Under the pieces are notes generated by a model. That model did not search any database and was not told the origin of the DNA. It was given only the letters and a program-made list of their open reading frames with translations. The translations under genes were made by a program, and so were the position numbers. From positions 2,294,001 to 2,358,000 of the forward strand of contig NZ_CP113929.1 in assembly GCF_029392075.1 (NCBI RefSeq): a stretch of DNA of 64,000 nucleotides, given 5' to 3'. This DNA comes from Bifidobacterium sp. ESL0704 (GTDB lineage: Bacteria > Actinomycetota > Actinomycetes > Actinomycetales > Bifidobacteriaceae). Below, piece after piece: positions 1 to 9,131 of the stretch; positions within the stretch are counted from its first letter, which is position 1; every line of letters begins with the position of its first letter.

Positions 1-2
1 AC

Positions 3-3000
3 GGCACCGGCATCCAGAGGGTGAAGACCTCGCTGCTGGCCCCGGCGGACCGGTCGATCGATGCCAACGGCGACGGCAGCGTCTACGTGATGTGCGGCGA
101 GGACAAGACGGACCGACTGGTGGCCCACGGCGTGCGCATCTACTATTCCGACGACCTCTACAACTGGGTCGACAAAGGCTTGGGCTTCCAGACCTATCTG
201 GGTGACGCCGACCTGGCGAACAAGAAGAACGGCGCGGACGCGACCTACCAGCGTTATTACAACGTCGCAAACATGGAAAGCGACCCCGACTACACCAACA
301 TCTACGGCTCCGACTTCTCGGCCTTCGCCAACGACGCCTCCAACTACAACATCTCCAACGCCCAGCAGGCGCTCGACAAGCTGCTGTGGGACTTGAAGGC
401 GCTCAAGGGCACCGGCACCAACCCCACCCAGACGAGCGCGGTGTTCGAGCGGCCGAAGATGGCGTATAACCAGGCCACCGGCCGCTGGGTCATCTGGTTC
501 CACTCCGACGGGCCGAAGTACGGCAACGAGGATACGGCCACCTACTCCAAGGCCAAGGCGGGCGTCGCCATCTCGACGACCTCCAACCCCGCAGGGCCTT
601 ACAAGTACCTCGGTTCCTTCCGCATGAGCCCGGGCAACAACGCCGGCAACCCCGGCATGGCCCGCGATATGAACCTCTACATCGACAAGGGCAAGGACCT
701 CAACCATGACGGGGCCGACGACGCCTACCTCATCTACTCCAGCAACGAGAACCGCGACCTGACGATCTCGCTGCTCGACAAGACCTACACCAAGCTGGCC
801 AAGCCCGTCGCCCAGCAGCAGAAGGGCACCGACGTCGCCGCCGGCGACACCTACAACATCGCGGCCACGAACAGCAAGGAGTCCCCCGCACCGTTCAAGT
901 GGAACGGCAAGTACTACATCATCTATTCGGAGACCACCGGTTGGGCGCCCAACGAGAACAAGTACACCGTCAGCTCCGGCGACAACATCCTCGGGCCCTA
1001 CCACGAGGCGGGCACCCCGTTCATCGACGGCAGCGGCTACGAGCAGAGCCATACGAACTCGTTCTACACGCAGTCGAGCTCGGTGATCCCCTACGACGAA
1101 TCCAAGGGCATCTTCCTTTACTGGGGCGATCGTTGGTTCAACCCGGACACCGGCGCCGACATCAGCCAATCGCGCTATGTGATGACCCCCATGCGTATGG
1201 TCAACGGCAAAGTGCAGGTATTGCCCGCGGCGGACTGGAAGACCAGCGAGCTGCCCAACTATCAGGCAGTCGACGTGCAGACCCAACTGCCGACGAGCAC
1301 CGGATCGATGAGCGAGCTGATGAGCGGCCTGCCCAACACGCTCGACGTCAAACTGGGTGGTAGCGAGACCACGACCAACACACCAGTGGCCTGGGATCCG
1401 TATTTCGGCCCTGACCAGCCCACCGGCGCGGTGACCGTGACCGGCAAGCTTACGAGCCTCAACAACGCACGGATCAGCTTCACCGTCTCCGTGTACCCCA
1501 AGAGCACCGTGCTCTTCATGGACGCCGGCAGCGACCCGAGCCATGAATCCGCGTACTACACCGAACTGAAACGGCACGCGACGCTTCTAGGCACCAACGC
1601 GCAGCACAGCGACCAGGCCTATTCGGCCGGCGGCTGGGGCATCTCCAGTTCCGTGGGATCCGGCAACGGCACGGACGTCGACAAATACGAGACTGACAGC
1701 ACCGATATCTACGCGACCGGTTACTGGGCCAAGGCCGGCAAGACGATCGACTACAAGGCCGACCTGCCCGCCGGCACCTACACCGCCCAGGCAGGCTACA
1801 AGGAATGGTGGAGCAACAAGCGCCAGACGGTCTTCACCGTCTCCGATGCCACCGCCAACAAGCAGCTGGCCCAGACCACGATCGTGCCGACCGGCAGCGG
1901 CAACGCCACCGACGCGCAGCAATTCACGCTCAGCGAGGCGGCCACCGTACTCTTCTCGACCAAGTCGACCGGAGGCGGAGACCCGGTGCTCAGCTGGATC
2001 AGCGTGAGCAAGGTGGAGCCCGACCAAATCGTCTCGGTCACGCCCGAGCCCGGCATCATCTCCTTCTTCGACGGCAAAGCACCAACGCTACCCAAACAAG
2101 TGACCGTCAACAAGGGCGACGGCAGCTCGGAAAGCAAGCCCGTAACCTGGCAGAACGTCGATAGCGCGAATATGCCGATCTACACACCCCAGACCGTTCA
2201 GGGCATCGTAGACGGCACATCGCTTCCGGCCGTGGCAAGCGTCGAGAAGATTCCGGAGAACCTCGAATACTTCATCGACGTCGACGGCGGTGACACGGGC
2301 TCGCAGAACCCTTCGGCCAGTTACCAATCCACCGTCAAGACGATGGCCTCCAACGACGAGACGCTGCTCAACAGCAAACCCGACCAGGTCTTCGACGCCA
2401 GCGCCGGCACGACTTGGGGCAACGCCTCGACGAATTATGCGCAACGCAATTCGGACTCGACGAACCCCTTCGACTACGGCATCTACGCGGGCAAAGACGG
2501 CACCAAGGACACGCTTTCATACGCGCTCACCCTGTCGCCCGGCAAGCATACGGTCTCGATCGGCATGCACGACTGGTGGTGGCAGACCCGTCCGACGACC
2601 ATCACCTACCAGACCGCTGATGTGCAGCAGACAGGCAAGGCGAACGCTCGCACCGCCATCGTCGGAACCCAATCCGACCCGCAGCCCTTCGCCACGGTGA
2701 CCGTCAACAACGCGCAGACCATTGCCACCGGTGAAATCAACATCAGCGGCGAGCGCGACCAGCTGGTGACGTTCACGCTCACCTCCGACACCGGCACCGG
2801 ACCGGTACTCAGCTGGATCGCGGCGACCGAGGCGCCAAAGGGCACTACTCCGACACCACCGGCGAATAGCAACCATGCCCCGGTGATCTCCGGCGCGAGA
2901 GACACGACGGTGGCCTTCGGGACCATATTCAACGCCAAGGCCGGAGTGAGCGCCAGTGACGCGGAAGACGGTGACCTGACCTCGCGCATCCAGGTTTCGG

Positions 3001-3347
3001 GCACGGTCGACACCTCGCATGCGGGCGTGTACACCCTGACCTACACGGTCACCGATTCCGCCGGCGCCACGGCCACAGCCACCAGAAAGGTCACCGTCTC
3101 TCCGGCGATCAACAACGGCGGCAACAACCCCGGCAACAGCCCCAGCGGCAACAAGCCCGAGTCACCTTCCAACGGCAACAACAAGCCGAAGGATCCGACC
3201 AACGGCGCTCACGGGACGGCGAATGGCCACACTTCCAACCTCGCAAAGACCGGAAGCACAGCATCCGCGGTCGCAGCCGCAATGATGACGGCGCTCTGCA
3301 TGGCGTCGGCCATCACGGCGGCCCTCGCCCTGCACAAAAGGAGCTGA
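3..3347 (+). CDS. Cell-wall-anchored GH43 (subfamily 24-like) galactosidase, 5' partial
   Basis: The frame is open from the window edge, so the N-terminus and probably part of the first GH43 blade are missing. The first ~420 residues resemble GH43_24 exo-beta-1,3-galactanases: an FERPKMAYN segment followed by a tryptophan-rich strand, and ESPAPFKWNGKYY, where the Glu fits the general acid. Two homologous beta-sandwich modules follow, near residues 500-670 and 755-940; both have a FMDAG/FIDVD start and a GYKEWW/GMHDWWW strand, which suggests carbohydrate binding. An Ig-like linker separates them. A DUF5011/HYR-type domain lies near nt 2870-3095, followed by an Asn/Gly/Pro-rich wall-spanning stretch, the sorting motif LAKTGS, a hydrophobic segment and a basic tail (HKRS). 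It is probably an extracellular, sortase-anchored enzyme acting on galactan-type polymers. Family is fairly sure; exact linkage is inference. Confidence 0.85.
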   Translation, partial: GTGIQRVKTSLLAPADRSIDANGDGSVYVMCGEDKTDRLVAHGVRIYYSDDLYNWVDKGLGFQTYLGDADLANKKNGADATYQRYYNVANMESDPDYTNIYGSDFSAFANDASNYNISNAQQALDKLLWDLKALKGTGTNPTQTSAVFERPKMAYNQATGRWVIWFHSDGPKYGNEDTATYSKAKAGVAISTTSNPAGPYKYLGSFRMSPGNNAGNPGMARDMNLYIDKGKDLNHDGADDAYLIYSSNENRDLTISLLDKTYTKLAKPVAQQQKGTDVAAGDTYNIAATNSKESPAPFKWNGKYYIIYSETTGWAPNENKYTVSSGDNILGPYHEAGTPFIDGSGYEQSHTNSFYTQSSSVIPYDESKGIFLYWGDRWFNPDTGADISQSRYVMTPMRMVNGKVQVLPAADWKTSELPNYQAVDVQTQLPTSTGSMSELMSGLPNTLDVKLGGSETTTNTPVAWDPYFGPDQPTGAVTVTGKLTSLNNARISFTVSVYPKSTVLFMDAGSDPSHESAYYTELKRHATLLGTNAQHSDQAYSAGGWGISSSVGSGNGTDVDKYETDSTDIYATGYWAKAGKTIDYKADLPAGTYTAQAGYKEWWSNKRQTVFTVSDATANKQLAQTTIVPTGSGNATDAQQFTLSEAATVLFSTKSTGGGDPVLSWISVSKVEPDQIVSVTPEPGIISFFDGKAPTLPKQVTVNKGDGSSESKPVTWQNVDSANMPIYTPQTVQGIVDGTSLPAVASVEKIPENLEYFIDVDGGDTGSQNPSASYQSTVKTMASNDETLLNSKPDQVFDASAGTTWGNASTNYAQRNSDSTNPFDYGIYAGKDGTKDTLSYALTLSPGKHTVSIGMHDWWWQTRPTTITYQTADVQQTGKANARTAIVGTQSDPQPFATVTVNNAQTIATGEINISGERDQLVTFTLTSDTGTGPVLSWIAATEAPKGTTPTPPANSNHAPVISGARDTTVAFGTIFNAKAGVSASDAEDGDLTSRIQVSGTVDTSHAGVYTLTYTVTDSAGATATATRKVTVSPAINNGGNNPGNSPSGNKPESPSNGNNKPKDPTNGAHGTANGHTSNLAKTGSTASAVAAAMMTALCMASAITAALALHKRS

Positions 3348-3583
3348 ACCACACGCATCCCAGGCACATTCGGCCGCATTCCCGCAGAAACAAGACCAAT
3401 CCCTGCGGGTATGTGGCCGGCCCAGCCGCATCCAGTCGCATTCCCACCGATTCCAAGCTGATTCCGAACTGATTTTGGCGGGTAGGCGGCTGGATGACAA
3501 GGTGCGGGAACGCACAATGCAAATGATTCGCATCGAGGCGCGCACCAGCGGCCAGCAATCGCCGCGCCTAGCAACCCGATGAA

Positions 3584-3629
3584 AATGAGGCTGCTGATTG
3601 CATCATGTTGAGCAATCAGCAGCCTCATT
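3584..3629. terminator. Strong hairpin downstream of the GH43 gene
   Basis: An 18-bp perfect inverted repeat (3584-3601 with 3612-3629) encloses a 10-nt loop. It lies about 240 bp after the GH43 stop and has no clear T-run, so it may be a terminator or an mRNA-stabilising hairpin. The remainder of the 3348-3792 gap shows nothing I recognise. Confidence 0.6.
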
Positions 3630-3792
3630 CATGCCACTAGATGGCAACGGCGAGCGCCGCTTATCCCCTCACCGATACCTCCATAATGGGCGGGAACGGT
3701 CTGGTGATGGAACAATAATCATGAATTAGACATCTCACGTTCCGACGCGGAGCAATATCAACAAAGACGTGACACTACAAAGGGTGAAGATC

Positions 3793-4626
3793 ATGCAGTA
3801 TATCAACAAAACCATCGACGGCATTGACGGCAGCAAAGCCGAACTCACCGTCTATTCCATCGACAACAGCGAGGAAATGAATCCGCAACGTCGGCGCCCC
3901 ACCGTGCTCGTCATCCCCGGCGGAGGATACGTGTTTACCAGCGAGCGCGAAGCCGAGCCCATTGCGCTCAAGGTTCTAGCTGCCGGCTACAACGCGGCCA
4001 TCCTGCGCTATTCCTGCGCCCCATCCGTCTATCCCACCGCACTGCTCGAAGCCGCAGAAGCCATGAAACTGCTGCGAGGCAACGCCGAAGCCTGGCATAT
4101 CAAGCCCGACGCCATCATCGTCGCCGGATTCTCCGCTGGCGGGCATCTCGCCGGCAATCTCGCCACCACCGCAGGCGACGAGACCATGCGCGCGCACGGC
4201 TATGACCCGGACGAGGTGCGGCCGAACGGGCTGATGCTCGGCTATGCCGTGACCACTTCCGGCAAGTACGCCCACCGCGACAGCTTCGACAAACTGCTTG
4301 GAGCCGATTGCAAGAGCGATCCGGCGCTGCTTGAGGAGGTCTCGATCGACAAGCATATCGACGCCAAGACCCCGCCGACTTTCATCTGGCACACCGTGCC
4401 CGACGAACTGGTGCCCGTTGAGGGTGCGGAAATGACGTTCGCCGCCTGCGTGCACGCCGGAGCGGACGTCGAGGCCCACTTCTTCCCCACCGGCCACCAC
4501 GGCCTCTCGCTGGCGAACGCCGACGTGGCAGGAGCCGGCGATCCGGCTGGTGTCGACGAGGGCGTGCAACAGTGGTTGCCGCTGTTTATCAACTGGCTCA
4601 AGCGTCATTTCGGGGAAGCGGAATAA
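3793..4626 (+). CDS. Alpha/beta-hydrolase, acetyl-esterase (BD-FAE/xylan esterase-like)
   Basis: This is a 277-aa hydrolase. VLVIPGGGYVF near the N-terminus is the oxyanion-hole HGGG-type motif, AGFSAGGHLAG is the nucleophile elbow (GxSxG), and the Asp and His completing the triad fit VPDELVP and TGHHGLS near the C-terminus. Length and motifs match small esterases that deacetylate sugars or plant polysaccharides. The start at 3793 is preferred over the GTG at 3769 because an AGGG sits about 8 nt upstream and the protein fold begins right after it. No signal peptide is seen, so it is cytosolic. It lies beside a polysaccharide-degrading enzyme and upstream of a LacI regulator, consistent with sugar catabolism. 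Substrate is not shown. Confidence 0.85.
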   Translation: MQYINKTIDGIDGSKAELTVYSIDNSEEMNPQRRRPTVLVIPGGGYVFTSEREAEPIALKVLAAGYNAAILRYSCAPSVYPTALLEAAEAMKLLRGNAEAWHIKPDAIIVAGFSAGGHLAGNLATTAGDETMRAHGYDPDEVRPNGLMLGYAVTTSGKYAHRDSFDKLLGADCKSDPALLEEVSIDKHIDAKTPPTFIWHTVPDELVPVEGAEMTFAACVHAGADVEAHFFPTGHHGLSLANADVAGAGDPAGVDEGVQQWLPLFINWLKRHFGEAE

Positions 4627-4905
4627 TCGCCGATAGCCGGGAACAAAAACGCTTGCTGTCCCAGCACTCGAAACCGGCCTTCACGCAAGCGGCACCATCA
4701 CTGTAAACATTCGCATTCAATGCTTCCTGTGCTACGATGAAATCGATCGTGCCCATGCACGATGAGGCATGCGCTGTTTCAAGGAGGATGGGGACGCTCA
4801 GCAGAGACCGAATTCGCCTCCTTGCAAAATACGGCCACCCGTGACCATGCCCCGCGCGCAACAGGCAGAACCGTCAATCCTGCACTGGCTTGACCCATTC
4901 AACAG

Positions 4906-4927
4906 TCAATAGAGATATCTCTATTGA
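4906..4927. promoter_or_regulatory. 22-bp perfect palindrome before the LacI gene (candidate operator)
   Basis: The half-site TCAATAGAGAT is followed directly by its exact reverse complement, ending 23 nt before the LacI-family start codon. LacI-type regulators bind dyads of about this size, often in their own promoters, so autoregulation is a reasonable inference. The centre is AT rather than the usual CG. The rest of the 4627-4905 gap holds nothing I recognise. Confidence 0.5.
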
Positions 4928-4950
4928 TTATCCGCAGTAAAGGCGCAACC

Positions 4951-5979
4951 ATGCGAAACAATATCGAAGATGTGGCGAAACGAGCCGGAGTGTCCATAGC
5001 GACGGTATCGCGTACGTTCAAGCATCCGGATCTCGTAGCCGCAAAAACACGGAACAAAGTCATGGACGCGGCCAACGAACTGGACTTCTCCATTTCGCGC
5101 TCGGCTTCCGTCTTCCAAGCCGGACGCACCTACCGCATCGCCCTGCTGATCAACGACCGCTCGTCCACCTGGTTCAACGCGCACATGTACGAAGGCCTCG
5201 ACTCCGTCTTTCACCCGGCAGGTTACGACATCACCTTCTCGCATATCGTCACCAGCGACACCCGCCGCGCGTTCTTCGAAAACCTGCCCATCAGGCGCAA
5301 CGTGGACGCGGTCGTGGTCGCCTCGTTCGACATCAGCCGGCAGGAGGCCTCGCGTCTGCACAGCATGGGCATCCCCATCGTCGGCATCAACGCCATGCCC
5401 CAAGACGCGTTCTCGCTTTCCATCTCGATCGACGACGAAAAGGCGATGCACCTGATGACCCGCCATCTCATCGCCATGGGCCACCGCGATATCGTGTTCA
5501 TCGCCTTCCCTTCAAAGCCCGAAAACGTCGGAACCTTGCGTTTCAGCGCCAACGAACGGAGCAAAGGGTTCCAGCGGGCCTGCGAGGAGAGGGGGATCGA
5601 TCCATCCGTCATCCTCATTCCGGACGACGAGAACATCGTCGACAACGCACTGACGCGGCTTTTCGACCGCGATCACATGCCGACGGCCATCTGCTGCCAG
5701 CAGGACTCGCTGGCGGTTCCCCTCGTCACCAGGCTGCAACAGTTCGGCTATCGAATTCCCGAGGACATTTCCGTAACGGGATTCGACGACCTCGATTCCG
5801 CGCGACAAATCGGCTTGACCACGGTCCATCAGGACCCTACGCAGATGGGGGCGGCCATCGCGCAACGGACCTTGGACCTGCTCGATAAAAAGCCCGTAAA
5901 CCCAAGTCACGAAACGTTGGATACGCAGATCGTGTTCCGCCATTCCACCGCGCCCGTCAAAGACGTCACGACATCGTGA
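4951..5979 (+). CDS. LacI-family transcriptional regulator
   Basis: A 342-aa protein with the typical N-terminal helix-turn-helix (NIEDVAKRAGVSIATVSRTF) and hinge region, followed by a periplasmic-binding-protein-like sugar-sensing domain (FDISRQEASRLHSMGIPIVGINAM; ISVTGFDDLDSARQIGLTTV). The start at 4951 places the HTH at the extreme N-terminus as usual and has AAGG about 8 nt upstream; an in-frame start at 4924 would add a non-family leader. It most likely represses the alpha-glucosidase gene that follows in the same direction, and perhaps itself through the palindrome at 4906-4927. The effector is unknown. Confidence 0.93.
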   Translation: MRNNIEDVAKRAGVSIATVSRTFKHPDLVAAKTRNKVMDAANELDFSISRSASVFQAGRTYRIALLINDRSSTWFNAHMYEGLDSVFHPAGYDITFSHIVTSDTRRAFFENLPIRRNVDAVVVASFDISRQEASRLHSMGIPIVGINAMPQDAFSLSISIDDEKAMHLMTRHLIAMGHRDIVFIAFPSKPENVGTLRFSANERSKGFQRACEERGIDPSVILIPDDENIVDNALTRLFDRDHMPTAICCQQDSLAVPLVTRLQQFGYRIPEDISVTGFDDLDSARQIGLTTVHQDPTQMGAAIAQRTLDLLDKKPVNPSHETLDTQIVFRHSTAPVKDVTTS

Positions 5980-5982
5980 GAC

Positions 5983-6029
5983 GCAGGCAACTCAGCCAAC
6001 ACAACTTTTATCGGCCCTGAGACGCCTGC
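5983..6029 (+). terminator. Probable terminator after the LacI gene
   Basis: GCAGGC-aa-CTCAG pairs with CTGAG-ac-GCCTGC across a 21-nt loop, directly after the LacI stop. No strong T-run follows, so this is moderate evidence. Confidence 0.45.
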
Positions 6030-6162
6030 CCGAAAAAGCCGTCACTTCACGCTTCCTATACCAGCGTACGTCACAATACGCTATGAAAACATTTTCTAAT
6101 ACCGGCTTTCTTTATAAATAAAATCAGGGTACACTAGTTTTACACATATTCGTATGATTGAT

Positions 6163-6178
6163 TTGTTAACGTTGTCAT
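6163..6178. promoter_or_regulatory. Candidate LacI-type operator upstream of alpha-glucosidase
   Basis: The sequence TTGTTAACGTTGTCAT has the central AACGTT (CG-centred dyad) typical of LacI/GalR sites, with 5 of 8 half-site positions symmetric. It is 57 bp before the alpha-glucosidase start. It is unlike the palindrome at 4906-4927, so the two cannot both be ideal sites for one regulator. Confidence 0.3.
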
Positions 6179-6234
6179 AAGACAAACGCACCTACGTTAT
6201 CAGCTGCATTCTAGCCATCCAAGGAGGGAATCCA

Positions 6235-8019
6235 ATGACCGCCAACAACACACGCGCCGACTGGTGGAAGCAGGCCGTCGTCTATCAGGTCTATCCACGC
6301 AGCTTCAAGGATGTCAACGGCGACGGATTGGGCGACATCGCAGGCATCACCGAGAAAATGGGGTATTTGAAGACGCTGGGCGTCGACGCGATCTGGCTTT
6401 CGCCGTTCTACCCCTCCGAGCTCGCCGACGGCGGCTATGACGTCATCGACTACCGCAACGTCGACCCGCGCCTGGGCACCATGAGCGATTTCGACAACAT
6501 GGTCGCCACGGCGCACAAGGCCGGTATCAAAGTCATCGTCGACATCGTGCCGAACCACACCTCCGACAAGCACCGCTTCTTCAAGGAGGCGCTCAAGGCC
6601 GGACGCGGCAGCGCCGCACGCGACCGCTACATCTTCCGCGAAGGCCGCGGCAAGAACGGCGAATTGCCGCCGAACGACTGGCAGTCGCTCTTCGGAGGCC
6701 CGTCCTGGCAGCAGGTCGACGACGGCCAGTGGTATTTCCACATCTTCGCCGCCGAGCAGCCCGACGTCAACTGGAAGAACCCGGACATCCACGAGGAATT
6801 CAAGCAGACCTTCCGTTTCTGGAGCGACCACGGCGTCGACGGATTCCGCATCGACGTGGCACACGGGCTGGCCAAGGACTTCGACAGCAAATCGCTGGAA
6901 GAGCTCGGCCGCGAATACAGCGTGGAAAACAACGTCAACCACGACGGCAAGAACCCCATGTGGGACAGGCCGGAAGTCCATGAGATCTACAAGGAATGGC
7001 GCCAGGTCTTCAACGAGTACAACCCGCCGCGTTTCGCCGTCGGCGAGGCCTGGGTCGTTCCCGAGCACCAGCATCTCTACGCCTCCCCCGACGAGCTCGG
7101 CCAGGTCTTCAACTTCGAGTTCGCCAAGGCCAACTGGGACGTCGACGAGATGCGCACCGCCATCACCGAAGGCCTCGAATCCGCGGCACAGAGCGGCGGG
7201 TCCACCTCGACATGGGTGATGAGCAACCACGACATCCCGCGCAACGCCTCCCGCTATGGCCTGCCGCAAGTCAAGGCGAACGGCCAGCATCAGATCGCCA
7301 CCGATTGGCTGCTGCGCGACGGCAAAACCTACATCGAGGACCGCGAGCTCGGCACCCGCCGCGCACGCGCCGCCGCGATGATGGAATTCGGCCTGCCCGG
7401 ATCCGTCTACATCTACCAAGGCGAGGAACTCGGCCTCTTCGAGGTGCCGAACATCCCATGGGACCGCCTCGAGGACCCGACGCCGTTCCGCACCGCGCGC
7501 AACTTCAGCGACAAGGGCCGCGACGGCTGCCGCGTCCCGCTGCCATGGATTGCCGGCGACGAGCCGAAGCCCGCCAGCTGGAGCGAGGACGGGGCTTTCG
7601 GTGAGGGCGCCTCGTTCGGCTTCTCTCCGGCCAAAAAGGCCGACGGCAGCGCGAGCGCCGAGCCGCACCTGCCGCAACCGCTTTGGTTCAAGGATTTCGC
7701 CGCCGACAAGGAAGCGGCCGACCCGCAGAGCATGCTGAACTTCTACCGCGAGATACTCAAGAACCGCGCGCAGCTGCTCACCGCCACCGGCAACCACGAT
7801 GCCATCACGATGCTGGACATAGGCCACGACGTCATCGCCTACTCACGCCCGTCCACGGCCGCAGGCGATAAAGCGGATGCAACATTCGTCAGCGTCACCA
7901 ATTTCGGGGTGGCTCCTGTGGCTCTGCCGAACGGCAAGACCCTGCTGACCTCGGCACCGCTCGACGCCGACGGCAAGCTCCCGCAGGACGCGAGCGCCTG
8001 GCTGTTGCTGGACGAGTAA
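6235..8019 (+). CDS. GH13 alpha-glucosidase (oligo-1,6-glucosidase type)
   Basis: A 594-aa cytosolic enzyme of the GH13 oligo-1,6-glucosidase/alpha-glucosidase group. It opens with WWKQAVVYQVYPRSFKDVNGDGLGD. The conserved regions are DIVPNHTSD, DGFRIDVAHG (nucleophile D207), VGEAWV (acid/base E271) and SNHDIPRNASRYG (transition-state stabiliser D333). It releases glucose from the non-reducing end of alpha-linked oligosaccharides taken up by the cell. A strong ribosome site (AAGGAGGG) lies 6-7 nt before the ATG. The upstream LacI gene and candidate operator suggest sugar-inducible expression. Related bifidobacterial enzymes are called AglA/AglB; linkage preference cannot be read from sequence. 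Confidence 0.95.
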   Translation: MTANNTRADWWKQAVVYQVYPRSFKDVNGDGLGDIAGITEKMGYLKTLGVDAIWLSPFYPSELADGGYDVIDYRNVDPRLGTMSDFDNMVATAHKAGIKVIVDIVPNHTSDKHRFFKEALKAGRGSAARDRYIFREGRGKNGELPPNDWQSLFGGPSWQQVDDGQWYFHIFAAEQPDVNWKNPDIHEEFKQTFRFWSDHGVDGFRIDVAHGLAKDFDSKSLEELGREYSVENNVNHDGKNPMWDRPEVHEIYKEWRQVFNEYNPPRFAVGEAWVVPEHQHLYASPDELGQVFNFEFAKANWDVDEMRTAITEGLESAAQSGGSTSTWVMSNHDIPRNASRYGLPQVKANGQHQIATDWLLRDGKTYIEDRELGTRRARAAAMMEFGLPGSVYIYQGEELGLFEVPNIPWDRLEDPTPFRTARNFSDKGRDGCRVPLPWIAGDEPKPASWSEDGAFGEGASFGFSPAKKADGSASAEPHLPQPLWFKDFAADKEAADPQSMLNFYREILKNRAQLLTATGNHDAITMLDIGHDVIAYSRPSTAAGDKADATFVSVTNFGVAPVALPNGKTLLTSAPLDADGKLPQDASAWLLLDE

Positions 8020-8035
8020 AACTGACCGATTATGC

Positions 8036-8090
8036 GAATCGCAAAGTGCCTGAACCCAAAATTCACAATGGTTCAGGCACTTTGCGATTC
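8036..8090. terminator. Bidirectional terminator between alpha-glucosidase and phosphatase
   Basis: A perfect 21-bp inverted repeat (8036-8056 with 8070-8090) with a 13-nt loop sits between two convergent genes, so it can serve both transcripts. Confidence 0.8.
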
Positions 8091-8151
8091 CGTTCGAAAC
8101 GTAAGAGCCCAACGCAACAAGTTCCGAACGTAAGTCATCCGTTTATTCGTC

Positions 8152-8850
8152 TCACACGTTCCAGCGCACGATGACGGGGTCGTTTTTGTAGTAGCCGAGC
8201 TGCGAATAGTGGGCGGTATCGAAACGCAGGAGACGGCCAGCTCGCGGATCGACGTGCAGCCACTGAGTGGTGAGCACACGCAGGATATGGGCGTGCGCGA
8301 CGAGCAGGACGTTGTGGCCGGCGAGGATCAGCGGCGTCACCCGTTCAATCACGCGCCGGGCACGGGCAGCACCCTCATCCACCGTCTCGCCGATGCCGCT
8401 GTGGACATCGATTTTCTCGCCGTCAGGCAGTGTGCAGACCCAATCACCCTGCAATTGCGCAGGCAACGTTTCCGGCCCCTCTTCCCACACGCACCAATCG
8501 TGTCCGATCGCCGAGCCGACTTCCTCACGCCGACGTCCCTCTGCCGGGCCATAATCCCATTCTTCGAGATCGTCAAGCGTTTCGAAATCCGAATAACCCG
8601 CCAATTGTGCGGTCTCGCTTGCACGATGCAACGGACTCGAAAAAATATGCCCACGCCCGAAACCGTCCGGGAAAGCCTCGCGCAATCGTTTTCCGCCGGC
8701 CATTGCCTGCCGCCGCCCCTCTGCGTTCAACGGCACGTCCGTGCGCCCTGTATATTGCCCGCTGACACTCCATGCGGTCTGACCGTGACGCAGCAACACC
8801 AAGTAACCAGGTTTCGAGGCATCCTCGCCTGAAGTAAGATAATCACTCAT
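8152..8850 (-). CDS. Histidine phosphatase family protein (phosphoglycerate-mutase-like)
   Basis: A 232-aa member of histidine phosphatase branch 1. The RHG motif YLVLLRHGQT (catalytic His22) is near the N-terminus, the SSPLHRASETA segment carries the second phosphate-binding Arg, and VAHAHILRVL near the C-terminus supplies the second catalytic His. The length and the GHDWCVWEEGP insertion fit small broad-specificity phosphatases rather than glycolytic Gpm. It is cytosolic and convergent with the alpha-glucosidase gene. Substrate unknown. Confidence 0.9.
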   Translation of the reverse strand: MSDYLTSGEDASKPGYLVLLRHGQTAWSVSGQYTGRTDVPLNAEGRRQAMAGGKRLREAFPDGFGRGHIFSSPLHRASETAQLAGYSDFETLDDLEEWDYGPAEGRRREEVGSAIGHDWCVWEEGPETLPAQLQGDWVCTLPDGEKIDVHSGIGETVDEGAARARRVIERVTPLILAGHNVLLVAHAHILRVLTTQWLHVDPRAGRLLRFDTAHYSQLGYYKNDPVIVRWNV

Positions 8851-8988
8851 AGTGCAACTCTAACTCGGACCGGGCGTCTCGTCCACAACGGTGCGGCATT
8901 GCGCAGACATCCTCGACGAACGTGTCGGTTGCATCATCACTTCCCTACGCAAGCCGGAAGTTGGAAAACGGTAGGCCGCAGGCGGAAA

Positions 8989-9016
8989 GCAACAAGCAAC
9001 AAGCAACAAGCAACAA
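8989..9016. repeat. 7-bp tandem repeat (GCAACAA)4
   Basis: Four exact copies of GCAACAA lie in the divergent gap between the phosphatase and the DUF4235 gene, about 115 bp before the latter. Copy number could vary by slippage; no function is evident. Confidence 0.8.
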
Positions 9017-9131
9017 AAGTGTAGAAATGAGTCGTATCCGGCCTCAAAGGCCCAAACGATGCGCCGCTTCAAACTGTAATCAACAATCAAGAGAAAATAA
9101 CCACGGACAGTGCGCCGTCTATCATGGAACC

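Noticed and set aside
4924-4950. Earlier start for the LacI gene
   Set aside because: It would add nine residues before the conserved HTH and lacks a ribosome site, whereas 4951 has one.
6211-7827. 538-aa open frame on the minus strand
   Set aside because: It lies antisense to the alpha-glucosidase gene, has Arg/Val/Gly-rich shadow composition and no ribosome site.
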